Part shown: one piece after another, positions 35,206 through 44,472 of the stretch
Layout: each line of letters opens with the position of its first letter
Position numbering within the stretch: the first letter of the stretch is position 1
Assembly: GCA_964622455.1 (NCBI GenBank)
Contig: CAZUQP010000016.1
Coordinates: 44,354 to 108,353 of the forward strand
DNA from: CAZUQP01 sp964622455
GTDB lineage: Bacteria; Pseudomonadota; Gammaproteobacteria; DSM-16500
DNA: 64,000 bases
Direction of reading: 5' to 3'
Made by a program: the position numbers and the translations under genes
The notes under the pieces: generated by a model
Told to the model about the DNA's origin: nothing
The model's input: only the letters and a program-made list of their open reading frames with translations
Databases searched by the model: none

Positions 35206-36528
35206 ATGAATGATCATTTTTCAGATAAACTAAGTTTGATTTATTTAAAAAATAATAAATGGAACAGCCTATTTTTTATTCTTTTTCTCTATTCATTACT
35301 AGTGTTCCCCGCTATTTTTATCATACGCAACGCAGCTTCTTGGAATCCAGAAGCATGCGATTCAGTGTATGGCCATATCCCTCTTATTAATTATTTTTTG
35401 ACGCACCCTATTCACATATTTTCTTATCCAAGTGTGGTCAGTACATTACCAGGGTATCATCTATTTTTGACTTTTCTTTCTTTTTTATCGGGGATTCGAG
35501 AAGTCCATGAAACGACCTGGTTGATCAGAGTGATTAATGCGATGTGCGGTGCCGGATTATTGGTTGTCGTTTGGAATATTGTGTGGCGATTAAAATGTGA
35601 TGCGGTGAGCGCATTTAGTTTATTATTGCCTGTTGCTTTTTCTTATTATGTATTGGCGGCTGCAATTTGGATCAATACCGACGATATTGCTGCGTTTTTT
35701 TATTCATTACTCATTCTGCTTTTTTTAACAAAAGGCCCTCCATGGGCGGGCGGCCTGGTTGCATTTTGCATGATTATGTGCCGCCAAATTTATTTTCCTG
35801 TTATCGCTGCATTTTGGTTAGCAGGAGTGGTTGCCGATGAAAAAAAACAGGCGCTTAAATTTGCAGCGTGCGTTACGCTGGTGTCAACTATAACAATGGC
35901 GTTATTTGTGTGGCAATGGCATGGATTAACTCCTGGTTATTCACAAGATATTAATAAATTTGTAGGTATCAGTTTAAGCGGTATACTGCATGAATTTTCA
36001 ATGTTAGGTGTGTTGGCAATCGCGTATTTACCTATTTTTTGTGCGGACCGCCGCTATTATAAAAATTATTTTTTACTATTATGGGCGTTGGCCGCATTAT
36101 TTTCGTTTATTTTGTGGGCATCAACTTTTTCCACTCCTGATTTTGATGCGGGTCGTGGCGGATCTGTTATTTGGCGTATTGCGGGGATTACTCCTTCTTA
36201 TCACCAGCATTCCTGGATAATTTTATTTTTGAGTTTTCTTGGAATGTTTTCTTTATTGAATATGATTTTTCATGCTATTTTTTTACGTTATTATCCAATA
36301 GAAACAATTATGCTGTTATGTTATTTTTTAAGTTGTGCGTCACAAATATTCGCATTTCAGCGATATGTTGAGATACCGATATTAATAACGTATGCTGTTT
36401 TTGGTGCTAGAGTGCTGCATGCATCTCGTCTAAGTTTTGCCGGGCCTTTTTTATTGGCGACGAGTTTTGGTTTTATAACGATATTGCGCATTAGCATGAA
36501 AATACTGGGCAAGACTATCACTACCTAG
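35206..36528 (+). CDS. Polytopic membrane protein, GT-C-like
   Basis: 440 residues with roughly ten membrane segments. An early extracytoplasmic loop has NPEACDSVYGHIPLINYF followed by STLPGYH. An acidic residue in the first loop and an ALG10-like layout point to a GT-C glycosyltransferase that uses a lipid-linked donor. I do not recognise a specific family. It lies 39 bp after the Wzy/WaaL-like gene. Confidence 0.5.
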   Translation: MNDHFSDKLSLIYLKNNKWNSLFFILFLYSLLVFPAIFIIRNAASWNPEACDSVYGHIPLINYFLTHPIHIFSYPSVVSTLPGYHLFLTFLSFLSGIREVHETTWLIRVINAMCGAGLLVVVWNIVWRLKCDAVSAFSLLLPVAFSYYVLAAAIWINTDDIAAFFYSLLILLFLTKGPPWAGGLVAFCMIMCRQIYFPVIAAFWLAGVVADEKKQALKFAACVTLVSTITMALFVWQWHGLTPGYSQDINKFVGISLSGILHEFSMLGVLAIAYLPIFCADRRYYKNYFLLLWALAALFSFILWASTFSTPDFDAGRGGSVIWRIAGITPSYHQHSWIILFLSFLGMFSLLNMIFHAIFLRYYPIETIMLLCYFLSCASQIFAFQRYVEIPILITYAVFGARVLHASRLSFAGPFLLATSFGFITILRISMKILGKTITT

Positions 36529-36539
36529 CGTGCATTCTT

Positions 36540-37319
36540 ATGACCCTCCTTCAGGTTAAGCGAAAAATAGCCAGTGTTTGGCCGGAAAAATTTAAAAACA
36601 GAAAAATTATTTTATTGTATCATTCAATAGGCAATACATCTTGGGGAATGCCAACACAATGTTTTTATGATCAAATCAGTTGGCTGACTGATCATTATGA
36701 AGTGCTATCTTTAACAGATCTTCTTAAATCAAAATCATCTAACCTTATACAAGTTGCTTTGACATTTGATGATGGTTATCAGACTTTGTATGATCAGGTG
36801 GCACCTCTTTGCGCGACAAAAAAAATACGGCCAATGGTATATCTTAATACAGGCTGGATCGGGGAAGATGAGCATCATCGAAAGGCATCGGTTGCGGAAT
36901 TAGGACATTACCCCAAAGAATGGTTTTTGACTTGGCAAGAAGTGAGGGATTTAAAGAATAGGGGATGGGAGGTCGGGTCACATGGCGTTAATCATTATAA
37001 TTTTGCACGCATGGATCGCGACGTAACACTTCAAGAATTAACATTATCTAAACAGCATATTGAAACCCATTTGAATACAAATTGCTTGCACTTTTCTTAT
37101 CCGTGGGGCCGTTATTCAGCACGCGTGAAAGAAGTGGTTAAAACAGTGGGGTATCATTATGCGGTTTCTGTTGTGCATAAAAATATCGGCCGATATTCTG
37201 ATTTATTTGCTTTGCCTAGGATGAATATTGCTAATGAATATTCCTTGGATGATTTTAAACAGATTGTGCAAGGAAAGTGGGATTATCTTGGATTAATTCA
37301 CAAATTAAAAGGGCTTTAG
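36540..37319 (+). CDS. Polysaccharide deacetylase (NodB domain)
   Basis: 259 residues. LTFDDGY (D77, D78) is the catalytic base and metal aspartate motif. SHGVNH places metal ligands H148 and H152. YPWGRYS is the third family motif. No signal peptide is seen, so it should act in the cytosol on a nucleotide- or lipid-linked intermediate. It would remove an N- or O-acetyl group. It lies 11 bp after the GT-C-like gene and is followed at once by a GT4. Confidence 0.82.
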   Translation: MTLLQVKRKIASVWPEKFKNRKIILLYHSIGNTSWGMPTQCFYDQISWLTDHYEVLSLTDLLKSKSSNLIQVALTFDDGYQTLYDQVAPLCATKKIRPMVYLNTGWIGEDEHHRKASVAELGHYPKEWFLTWQEVRDLKNRGWEVGSHGVNHYNFARMDRDVTLQELTLSKQHIETHLNTNCLHFSYPWGRYSARVKEVVKTVGYHYAVSVVHKNIGRYSDLFALPRMNIANEYSLDDFKQIVQGKWDYLGLIHKLKGL

Positions 37320-37320
37320 T

Positions 37321-38460
37321 GTGAAGGTATTGATTAATGCAATTTCCGTTAGCGAGGGCGGCGGTCTAGTCGTATTGAAAAATTTAGTTCTGGAAATGGC
37401 TTTACTTCAGCCAGCGATTAGTTGGTATGTTGCGGCATCACCTGCTACTTTAAGTAAACTGGATTTGATGCCGAATGTGACGGGCATCCCTTTCTCTTGG
37501 GCAAATAAATCACCTTTGCATCTTTTTTATTGGTATGAATGGGTTGTGCCTCGATTAATTCGTCAATTTAAAATAGATTTGTTTTTTTCACAAACTAATT
37601 TTTTGCCAAAGCGTAAATTAGCATGTCATTCTTTGCTTCTTGTGCAGCATGCAGGATATTTTTCAGATAAATTCAGCAAACTTTATTTGAAATGGGCCAA
37701 AAAACTAAAATATCTTTTGTTGTGGAAACAAAAAAATCGCTGGGCATATCAATCTATTCATAAAGCAACCATGGTGACAGTGCAAACGACCGCTCTTGCC
37801 AAAAAAATAAAGGATAAATTATTGATAGCAAGCGACAGGCTTTTTGTGGTTCCGCATGGAACAGGGCTTTTAAAAAATGATTGCCCAGTATCGTTATCTT
37901 TTCCTTCGAATATGGAATGGCGTATCGGATATATTACTAAATTTGGTGTGCAAAAAGATTTTGATACGGCAATTGAAGCCATTCATCTTTTAAAAAGATC
38001 TGGTTTTCACGTGAAGTTAATATTAACTTTAGAACAAAAAAGCGATGAATTTTTATTATTAATGAAAAAAATTCGTCAACTAGGAATAGAAGATAATGTA
38101 GAAAATCATGGCGATATTTCCAATCCTGACAAAATAAAAAAATTATATGAATCATTGCATATGTTTATTTTTCCTTCTTGGTGTGAATCGTTTGGTTTTA
38201 CTTTGGTAGAAGCCATGGCCATGGGATTGCCGATTGTTGCTTCAGATACTGAAAGCAACCGGGAAATAAGCGGTGATGCAGGGATTTTTTTCCCCCCTGG
38301 AGATGCCTCTCAGTTAGCAGAAAAAATAAAATATTTCATGAATGATAGCGATCAATATTCTTTATTTTCTAAAAATAGTTTAGAAAGAGCAAAACAATTT
38401 TGTTGGAAAAAAACAGCAAAACAAATGATATATAATATTCATATGATCATGGAAAAATAA
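37321..38460 (+). CDS. GT4-family glycosyltransferase
   Basis: A 379-residue enzyme starting at GTG directly after the deacetylase stop. The N-terminal INAISVSEGGGLVVLKNL is the acceptor glycine loop. RIGYITKFGVQKDFDTAIEA opens the donor domain, and FPSWCESFGFTLVEAMAMG carries E-x7-E. A retaining GT-B transferase is expected. Confidence 0.85.
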   Translation: MKVLINAISVSEGGGLVVLKNLVLEMALLQPAISWYVAASPATLSKLDLMPNVTGIPFSWANKSPLHLFYWYEWVVPRLIRQFKIDLFFSQTNFLPKRKLACHSLLLVQHAGYFSDKFSKLYLKWAKKLKYLLLWKQKNRWAYQSIHKATMVTVQTTALAKKIKDKLLIASDRLFVVPHGTGLLKNDCPVSLSFPSNMEWRIGYITKFGVQKDFDTAIEAIHLLKRSGFHVKLILTLEQKSDEFLLLMKKIRQLGIEDNVENHGDISNPDKIKKLYESLHMFIFPSWCESFGFTLVEAMAMGLPIVASDTESNREISGDAGIFFPPGDASQLAEKIKYFMNDSDQYSLFSKNSLERAKQFCWKKTAKQMIYNIHMIMEK

Positions 38461-38461
38461 A

Positions 38462-38917
38462 ATGTCGAAAAATAAAAAAATTTGTATCGTATCTTCTTGT
38501 GGCGGGCATTTGACAGAAATTAGAATGTTGTTATCAATTTATTCTTTTTATGATTATTTTTATGTATTAAATGATAAGGCATTATTAGCGAGCGATATGA
38601 AAGATAAAACTTATTTTATCACTCATTCAGAAAGAGATATTAAATTTTTTAAAAATTTATGGGAAGCTTTTCAAATCATTAGAAAAGAACGTCCGGATGT
38701 ACTCATGAGTACAGGAGCGGGGCCCATCGTGCCTTTTTCTTTAGTTGGACGATTTTTATTTGGTATTAAAACAATTTACATAGAAACCTTTACCAGTATA
38801 GAAAAACCTACGCTGACGGGAAAAATTATGTATTGGCTGGCTGATTTTTTTTATTATCAATGGCCTGATCTTAAAAAATATTTTCCCAAAGGAGAATATA
38901 TTGGAACCCTCTTATAA
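38462..38917 (+). CDS. PssD/Cps14F-type transferase subunit (ALG14-like)
   Basis: 151 residues. IVSSCGGHLTEIRMLL is the ALG14/PssD opening. MSTGAGPIVPFSLVGR and IYIETFTSIEKPTLTGK follow in the family order. It lacks a donor domain, which is supplied by the next gene. The pair forms a split GT28-type glycosyltransferase; this subunit anchors the complex at the membrane and binds the acceptor. Confidence 0.85.
   Translation: MSKNKKICIVSSCGGHLTEIRMLLSIYSFYDYFYVLNDKALLASDMKDKTYFITHSERDIKFFKNLWEAFQIIRKERPDVLMSTGAGPIVPFSLVGRFLFGIKTIYIETFTSIEKPTLTGKIMYWLADFFYYQWPDLKKYFPKGEYIGTLL
38888..38894 (+). promoter_or_regulatory. Ribosome binding site AAAGGAG before a TTG start
   Basis: AAAGGAG sits six bases before TTG 38901, inside the coding end of the PssD-like gene. 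It supports TTG as the true start of the PssE-like gene. Confidence 0.6.
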
Positions 38918-39404
38918 AACGTTTGTTTCAATCGGAAATGGCAAGCAATTTTTTTCACGTTTGCTTAACATGGTTGATAAAAATGCGCATTGTCTGCCAA
39001 AACCTATTTTAGTACAAAGCGGCCACACACCGTTTGTCTCGAATCAATGTTCTGTTGTTGATTTTGTGAATATGGATCATTTTAAGAAATATATGATGGA
39101 GGCTGAAATTGTTATTTTGCATGCGGGTGCAGGTAGTGTTATGCACGCCATTAAAACGGGTAAATGTCCTATTGTGATGCCGCGCATGGCAAAATTTGAC
39201 GAAGTTGTGAATGATCATCAGGTACATTTTGCGGATGTTTTGCATAGGCAGGAAAAGGTTTTTCTCATTAATCAGGCGGAAGAGCTTATTTCTGCTGTTC
39301 AGAAAGTACGTGAAAAAGCATCTTGTGTGCAGGGAGATTCTTCGGTTTCCATGGCTATGGATATCATAAAAAATAGACTTTCAAATATGCTGGGTTCGCG
39401 TTAA
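38901..39404 (+). CDS. PssE/Cps14G-type transferase subunit (ALG13-like)
   Basis: 167 residues from a TTG start with a well-placed AAAGGAG. The N-terminal FVSIGNGKQFFSRLL and later ILHAGAGSVMHAIKTGKCPIV are the nucleotide-sugar-binding motifs of ALG13/MurG C-terminal domains. It should pair with the PssD-like protein to transfer a hexose. It overlaps that gene by 17 bases and converges on the SGNH gene with a four-base overlap. Confidence 0.85.
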   Translation: MEPSYKTFVSIGNGKQFFSRLLNMVDKNAHCLPKPILVQSGHTPFVSNQCSVVDFVNMDHFKKYMMEAEIVILHAGAGSVMHAIKTGKCPIVMPRMAKFDEVVNDHQVHFADVLHRQEKVFLINQAEELISAVQKVREKASCVQGDSSVSMAMDIIKNRLSNMLGSR

Positions 39405-40456
39405 GCGGGATGTTCTGGGGAGGCTGCAATTTGCTGTTTCAGCCAAGGCCAACTGCTTTCTGCAATGATATGCGCGCCAAGGGGGTTGGGGTGTTCGTCT
39501 TCTCCAATTAAATCATTTTCTTTTTGACGAGTTTTTTTAAGCAGAGGCGCTATATCATAATAACGAATGCCTTCTTTATTAAAAAATGAAGGTGCTTTTG
39601 TTAGAAAAGTCCGCGTGGGATCGTGAAGTCCATTGGGATAAAAAGCATTAAATCCGGTAGTCACGACAAGCAGTGTCGCATGATGTTCCTTGCACCATTC
39701 ATTCATCTGACGAAATAAACCTTCCCCATAGTTTGTGACAAATACATCGCGAAATATTAATTCATTGGTTCGAGAAACATTCATATATTTTAGATATTCT
39801 TTATGCAAAAAATCGTGTGAAAATTGCAGCAATACGGAGTGTTCGTATATCCAACCATTATAGAAAACAGATCTGAGCAACGTTTTCATCGGGCGTGCGT
39901 TGTTGATTAGTGGGAGTGAATCTGAGTCAGGTAATTTATAAATATCTTGCCAAATGCTTCGACCGATATCTTCAATATTTAAGAATACTAAAACAAATTG
40001 GGGAGATAGTTCACTGCCATAATCCTTCAAGTAAGCAAGTTGATCAGTGGTTCCCCAGCCGGGTGTTGCTGCATTTAAAAACTGATATTTATTTTTGCCA
40101 AACGCATGATCGACTTTGGTTTGTAATTCATAAATAAATGTTTTTTCAGAAGGTAGCAACCAGCCAAAGGTAAATGAATCTCCCAGTACCAAAATAGAGA
40201 TAGCATCATGATTAACCGGCGTATCTCTTAAGTGAGGCGGATAAAAATGATATTGAATATGAAACTGTGAAGATGATCGTATGATACCTTTATTTGGATT
40301 CAGTAGATGGCCCGTTGCAGATATTTCCGGACGATAGTGAATCGTAGTTTCTAATGGCAGTTGGATGCCGTGATGTCGTAGAAAAAATTCGCCCGCAAGA
40401 AAGATACTAGCACACAACAAGCATCCCAAAAGAATATTTTTCATTTTGTTGCTCAT
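39401..40456 (-). CDS. Membrane-anchored SGNH/GDSL hydrolase
   Basis: 351 residues on the opposite strand from its neighbours. An N-terminal hydrophobic stretch (about 7-22) is a signal anchor. Block I is LGDSFTFG with S94. FLNIEDIGRS is a block III candidate, and DEHPNPLGAH gives the Asp-His pair of block V. Together these predict a periplasmic esterase or acyltransferase acting on the glycan. It lies alone between the two large operons and may have its own promoter in 40457-40625. Confidence 0.75.
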   Translation of the reverse strand: MSNKMKNILLGCLLCASIFLAGEFFLRHHGIQLPLETTIHYRPEISATGHLLNPNKGIIRSSSQFHIQYHFYPPHLRDTPVNHDAISILVLGDSFTFGWLLPSEKTFIYELQTKVDHAFGKNKYQFLNAATPGWGTTDQLAYLKDYGSELSPQFVLVFLNIEDIGRSIWQDIYKLPDSDSLPLINNARPMKTLLRSVFYNGWIYEHSVLLQFSHDFLHKEYLKYMNVSRTNELIFRDVFVTNYGEGLFRQMNEWCKEHHATLLVVTTGFNAFYPNGLHDPTRTFLTKAPSFFNKEGIRYYDIAPLLKKTRQKENDLIGEDEHPNPLGAHIIAESSWPWLKQQIAASPEHPA

Positions 40457-40520
40457 CTCAATATAAAATGGATATACAATTTTATCTCGATATTAATAAA
40501 TAGATAATGTCTATGCAATC

Positions 40521-40549
40521 TTTAATTTTCAGTTAAAACAACGTATAAA
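40521..40549 (+). promoter_or_regulatory. Candidate sigma-70 promoter for the second polysaccharide operon
   Basis: TTTAAT and TATAAA are separated by 17 bases in the 169-bp divergent gap 40457-40625. The -10 is good but the -35 is weak, and the region is very AT-rich, so chance matches are likely. This gap is the only sizeable non-coding space ahead of the 40626-55309 operon and must also hold any promoter for the minus-strand SGNH gene. Confidence 0.35.
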
Positions 40550-40612
40550 TATCTCAAGAGTATAACTGTATACACCCGCAAAGGATGTAGGTTAAGTTTT
40601 ATGTCAATGTAT

Positions 40613-40618
40613 AAGGAG
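40613..40618 (+). promoter_or_regulatory. Ribosome binding site AAGGAG before a TTG start
   Basis: AAGGAG is seven bases ahead of TTG 40626, which is where homology to epimerases begins (P-I-L-I-T-G). An ATG at 40619 is in another frame. Confidence 0.6.
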
Positions 40619-40625
40619 ATGCATC

Positions 40626-41636
40626 TTGCCTATTTTAATTACAGGAGCCGCAGGGTTTATTGGTTCCGCAGTCACATTACAATTATTAGCGGAAGGAAAA
40701 ACGGTGGTTGGTATAGATAATCTCAATCATTATTACGATGTTCAGCTTAAAAAGGATCGTTTAGCACAATATAGTTCTCATCCAAAATTTAGTTTTAAAC
40801 GTATGGATATTGTTGATCGTAAGGCGGTATCAGATCTTTTTTTACAGTATCAATTTGATGTGGTTATTCACTTGGCTGCACAAGCAGGTGTTCGCTATTC
40901 TTTACAAAACCCGGCTGTTTATATTGATTCTAATTTAGTAGGTTTTGCCAATATTTTAGAGTCATCCTACCAAGCATCCATCAAACATTTTGTCTATGCT
41001 TCATCAAGTTCTGTGTATGGCGCTAATTTGAAATTACCTTTTTCTGAGCAGGATTCAGTAGATCATCCGCTTTCTTTGTATGCGGCGACTAAAAGGGCCA
41101 ACGAGTTATTGGCGCATAGTTATGCGCACTCTTCCTTACCTTGTACAGGGCTGCGTTTTTTTACTGTGTATGGCCCTTGGGGCCGGCCGGATATGGCGTT
41201 ATTTAGTTTCACGCGTAATATCTTAGAAGATAAACCCATTCCAGTATTTAATCAGGGCAATATGATGAGAGATTTTACGTACGTTGATGATATTGTTGCG
41301 GGCATTGTAAAAGTCATTGATCAAGTACCACAAAAAGCAGATGTTTTATCAGCTTCTCATCCTGCTATTAGCCACAGCGCTCCTTATCGAATTTATAATA
41401 TTGGCAATCACCAACCGGTTAAGCTTAAACAATATATTGCTGTATTAGAAAAATGTTTAAATAAAAAAGCGCGCTTGGAAATGATGCCTATGCAAGCGGG
41501 TGATGTACCTAATACATACGCAGATGTCAGTGCTCTGGAAAATTTAATTGGTGCTTTGCCGCATACACCTATCGAGACGGGCATTGCAAAGTTTGTCAAA
41601 TGGTACCAACACTATTATAACGTTGTTTTTGCCTAG
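40626..41636 (+). CDS. NAD-dependent epimerase, UDP-glucuronate 4-epimerase type
   Basis: A 336-residue extended SDR from a TTG start. TGAAGFIGS binds NAD. YASSSSVYG and YAATKRANE give the Ser-Tyr-Lys set. HYYDVQLKKDRL near residue 40 is the pattern of the CapI/LpsL uronate epimerases. It would interconvert UDP-GlcA and UDP-GalA. It heads the second + operon and is followed by an asparagine-synthase gene. Confidence 0.8.
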   Translation: MPILITGAAGFIGSAVTLQLLAEGKTVVGIDNLNHYYDVQLKKDRLAQYSSHPKFSFKRMDIVDRKAVSDLFLQYQFDVVIHLAAQAGVRYSLQNPAVYIDSNLVGFANILESSYQASIKHFVYASSSSVYGANLKLPFSEQDSVDHPLSLYAATKRANELLAHSYAHSSLPCTGLRFFTVYGPWGRPDMALFSFTRNILEDKPIPVFNQGNMMRDFTYVDDIVAGIVKVIDQVPQKADVLSASHPAISHSAPYRIYNIGNHQPVKLKQYIAVLEKCLNKKARLEMMPMQAGDVPNTYADVSALENLIGALPHTPIETGIAKFVKWYQHYYNVVFA

Positions 41637-41648
41637 GGATTTTCACTC

Positions 41649-43559
41649 ATGTGTGCTATCTCTGGAATAATTAGCCAGATTGCAGCTTATCAGCGCAGAG
41701 ATTTTTTAATTCCTATTTTATCTGCGATGACAAAACGCGGGCCTGATGGCACTCAGATAGAAGTTTTAGCAAATGAAGGTTGTTTTGGCCATAATCGCCT
41801 TTCTATTATTGATCTTAGTGAACGTGCTAAACAACCGATGTGGGATACTACATCGCGGTACTGTTTAACTTTTAATGGTGAAATTTATAATTATCAAGCT
41901 TTACGGCGAGAGCTCGTTTCTTTAGGACACTTATTCCGCACAGAATCTGATAGCGAAGTATTAATTGAGGCTTTTGCAGAATGGGGAATTTCATCGCTCG
42001 CGCGTTTTGTGGGCATGTTTGCTTTTGCTGTGTGGGACAAACAGGAATGCCAGCTCTATTTGGCTCGTGATCGAATGGGTGAAAAGCCCTTGTATTATGC
42101 GCCTATTGATGGAAGCTTCCAAAAAGGATTAGTGTTTGCATCTGAATTAAAAGGTTTGATTCAATACCCATGGGTGGAGCGAACTTTATCCATGACTGCT
42201 TTGAATCATTATCTTAGTTTTAACTATACCTCTACTGCGGATGCTATTTTTCAAGGAGTTTATAAATTACCTCCTGCTTCTTATCTCCAATATGATTTGA
42301 AAACGCACCAATATAAAGTTAGAGAATACTGGTCTCTCGCAGAATGTTTTCATCAAAAATTGACGATTAGTTTTGCAAAAGCCCAAGAACAATTAGAAAT
42401 ATTACTAGCGGAAGTCATAAAAGATAAATTAATAGCGGATGTTCCCTTAGGTGCTTTTTTATCAGGCGGTATTGATTCTGCAACCATTGTGAGCGAGATG
42501 TGCCGCTATCAATCCGATCAAGTCAACACTTATAGCATAGGGTTTCCTGAGAAATCTTACAGCGAACTTGCGTTGAGTCAAAAGACGGCTCGTTATTTAA
42601 AAGTGAATCATCAAACAAGGACAATTGTTCCTGATTTTTCTACTTTATTGCCAAAGCTCATTTATGCATTTGATGAACCTTTTGCAGATACATCATTAAT
42701 TCCCACCTATCTTTTATGTGCGTTTGCAAGAGAGAAAGTAACAGTCAGTTTATCAGGAGATGGAGGCGATGAATTATTTGGGGGGTATATCACTTATCAG
42801 GCTGATCGCTATCATCAATTTATGCAGTATTTACCCGCTTCATTTAGAAAAATGTTAATTAAATTAAGCAAGCTTTTATCTGCCTCGTTTAATAAAGTCA
42901 GTTTTGATTACAAAGCTAAACAATTTTTGTGCGGCAGCCTTTTAGATAGTCAAAATGCCCATTTGAGCTGGCGAGAAATTTTTAGTGCAGACCAAAAAAA
43001 ATCTTTATTTCATTCTGACTATACTGCATTATCAATGCATAGTACGAAAGAAGAATCACTTCGATGGTTTCAGGATGTTTCAGGCTGTCATTATCTTGAT
43101 CAAGCCATGTATGTTGATATGAAGACTTGGCTAGTCGATGATATTTTAGTGAAAGTAGATCGTGCATCCATGGCACATTCCTTAGAAGTGCGTGCGCCTT
43201 TTCTAGATCATCGTTTAGTTGAGTTTGCGGCTAAAATTCCAGTGGATTACAAAATACAGAAAAAAAATGGGAAACGTATTTTAAAAAATAAGTCTACAAG
43301 GCGATTGCCTCCACATGTCTTCAGGCAACCTAAAAGAGGTTTTAATAGCCCCGTTTCTTCTTGGTTATCGCATGAACTTTTTGACATTGCTTACGAGGTG
43401 ACAACGGGCACTTATTTAAGTCAATGGTTCAACAAAACGGCGATTGAAAAAATGTGGGTTGAACATCGAAAAGGGGTGTGTGACCATGGCCATCGCTTAT
43501 TTAATTTATTGTGTTTAGGACTTTGGTGCCAAAGTTATCTGAAAGGAGTAGTGAGTTGA
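41649..43559 (+). CDS. asnB: Glutamine-hydrolysing asparagine synthase-type amidotransferase (AsnB)
   Basis: 636 residues. C2 after the initiator Met is the glutaminase nucleophile (MCAISG). NGEIYNY and ESDSEVLIEAF are glutamine-site motifs. SGGIDS at 272-277 is the PP-loop for ATP in the synthetase domain. Members in polysaccharide loci can amidate uronic acids, and the neighbouring uronate epimerase supports that reading, but plain asparagine synthesis is possible. The stop overlaps the TTG of the next gene. Confidence 0.85.
   Translation: MCAISGIISQIAAYQRRDFLIPILSAMTKRGPDGTQIEVLANEGCFGHNRLSIIDLSERAKQPMWDTTSRYCLTFNGEIYNYQALRRELVSLGHLFRTESDSEVLIEAFAEWGISSLARFVGMFAFAVWDKQECQLYLARDRMGEKPLYYAPIDGSFQKGLVFASELKGLIQYPWVERTLSMTALNHYLSFNYTSTADAIFQGVYKLPPASYLQYDLKTHQYKVREYWSLAECFHQKLTISFAKAQEQLEILLAEVIKDKLIADVPLGAFLSGGIDSATIVSEMCRYQSDQVNTYSIGFPEKSYSELALSQKTARYLKVNHQTRTIVPDFSTLLPKLIYAFDEPFADTSLIPTYLLCAFAREKVTVSLSGDGGDELFGGYITYQADRYHQFMQYLPASFRKMLIKLSKLLSASFNKVSFDYKAKQFLCGSLLDSQNAHLSWREIFSADQKKSLFHSDYTALSMHSTKEESLRWFQDVSGCHYLDQAMYVDMKTWLVDDILVKVDRASMAHSLEVRAPFLDHRLVEFAAKIPVDYKIQKKNGKRILKNKSTRRLPPHVFRQPKRGFNSPVSSWLSHELFDIAYEVTTGTYLSQWFNKTAIEKMWVEHRKGVCDHGHRLFNLLCLGLWCQSYLKGVVS
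43543..43548 (+). promoter_or_regulatory. Ribosome binding site AAGGAG before a TTG start
   Basis: AAGGAG is seven bases before TTG 43556, which itself overlaps the asnB stop (TTGA). It selects TTG over an upstream in-frame GTG at 43511. Confidence 0.6.
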
Positions 43560-44431
43560 ATTTGCCAATATCGATTGTCATCCCGATTTACAATGAAGAG
43601 GGAGCTATCACTGACACGATTACTGAGATTAGAAACATTTGTGAAGAAGCACATATTCATGCTTATGAAATTATCGCAGTCAATGATGGTTCTACTGATC
43701 ATACAGAAGAAAAATTACGAACACTCGGGGTTGTTATGATCACTCATCCGCACAACATGGGGTATGGCCGCTCCCTCAAAGATGGTATTAAAGCAGCGCA
43801 ATATGACACGATTGTCATCACAGATGCAGATTGTACCTATCCATTTGCCATGGTACCCGCTCTGCTTAAGGAATATGCCAAGGGTTTCGACATGGTGGTT
43901 GGCGCCAGAACAGGTAAATATTATCAAGAATCAGTATTGAAGGCGCCATTACGCCGTGTTTTACGTTTCATTGTCGAATTTAGTGCTGAACGAAAAATAC
44001 CTGATATTAATTCTGGACTTCGTGTGTTTAGAAGATCCGAATTAATGCCAATGTTGCCGCGGCTTTGTGATACGTTTAGTTTTACGACTTCAATGACCTT
44101 GGCGTTTATGATGTCGGGTAAATTTGTTAAGTATGTTGATATCCCATATCATAAAAGACAAGGTAAAACGAAGGTAAAATTACTGAAAGATTCTTTAAGG
44201 ACAATGCAATATATTTTGCAGGCAATCAATTATTATAATCCATTAAAACTTTTTATGTTATTTGCAGGGCTTTGCATCATTTTATCATTTTGGTTTTTCG
44301 TATTTGGAATCTTTACACATTGGAAAACGTTGGTTTCTTTTGGTATTGGATCCGCGTTATCGAGCTTAGTCATATTGTCTTTTGGATTGCTCGCAGATTT
44401 ATTAAAACAGGCGATTGATAAAAAAATGTAA
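43556..44431 (+). CDS. GT2-family glycosyltransferase, DPM1/ArnC-like with two C-terminal membrane helices
   Basis: About 291 residues from TTG. IVIPIYNEEG starts the GT-A fold, VNDGSTDHT and ITDADCTYP hold the metal-binding acidic residues. Two hydrophobic helices near the C-terminus (about 230-285) anchor it in the inner membrane. This layout is that of polyprenyl-phosphate glycosyltransferases. It would charge undecaprenyl phosphate with a hexose, a donor that the GT-C-like membrane proteins here could use. Confidence 0.82.
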   Translation: MNLPISIVIPIYNEEGAITDTITEIRNICEEAHIHAYEIIAVNDGSTDHTEEKLRTLGVVMITHPHNMGYGRSLKDGIKAAQYDTIVITDADCTYPFAMVPALLKEYAKGFDMVVGARTGKYYQESVLKAPLRRVLRFIVEFSAERKIPDINSGLRVFRRSELMPMLPRLCDTFSFTTSMTLAFMMSGKFVKYVDIPYHKRQGKTKVKLLKDSLRTMQYILQAINYYNPLKLFMLFAGLCIILSFWFFVFGIFTHWKTLVSFGIGSALSSLVILSFGLLADLLKQAIDKKM

Positions 44432-44472
44432 TATTGGGTTAACGCTGATTAAATTGGAAAGGAGCATCCTGT

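Noticed and set aside
40457..40625. A small RNA or extra gene in the divergent gap
   Set aside because: The 169 bp is AT-rich with no coding frame of note, no stable hairpin and no T-tract; promoter sequence explains it better.
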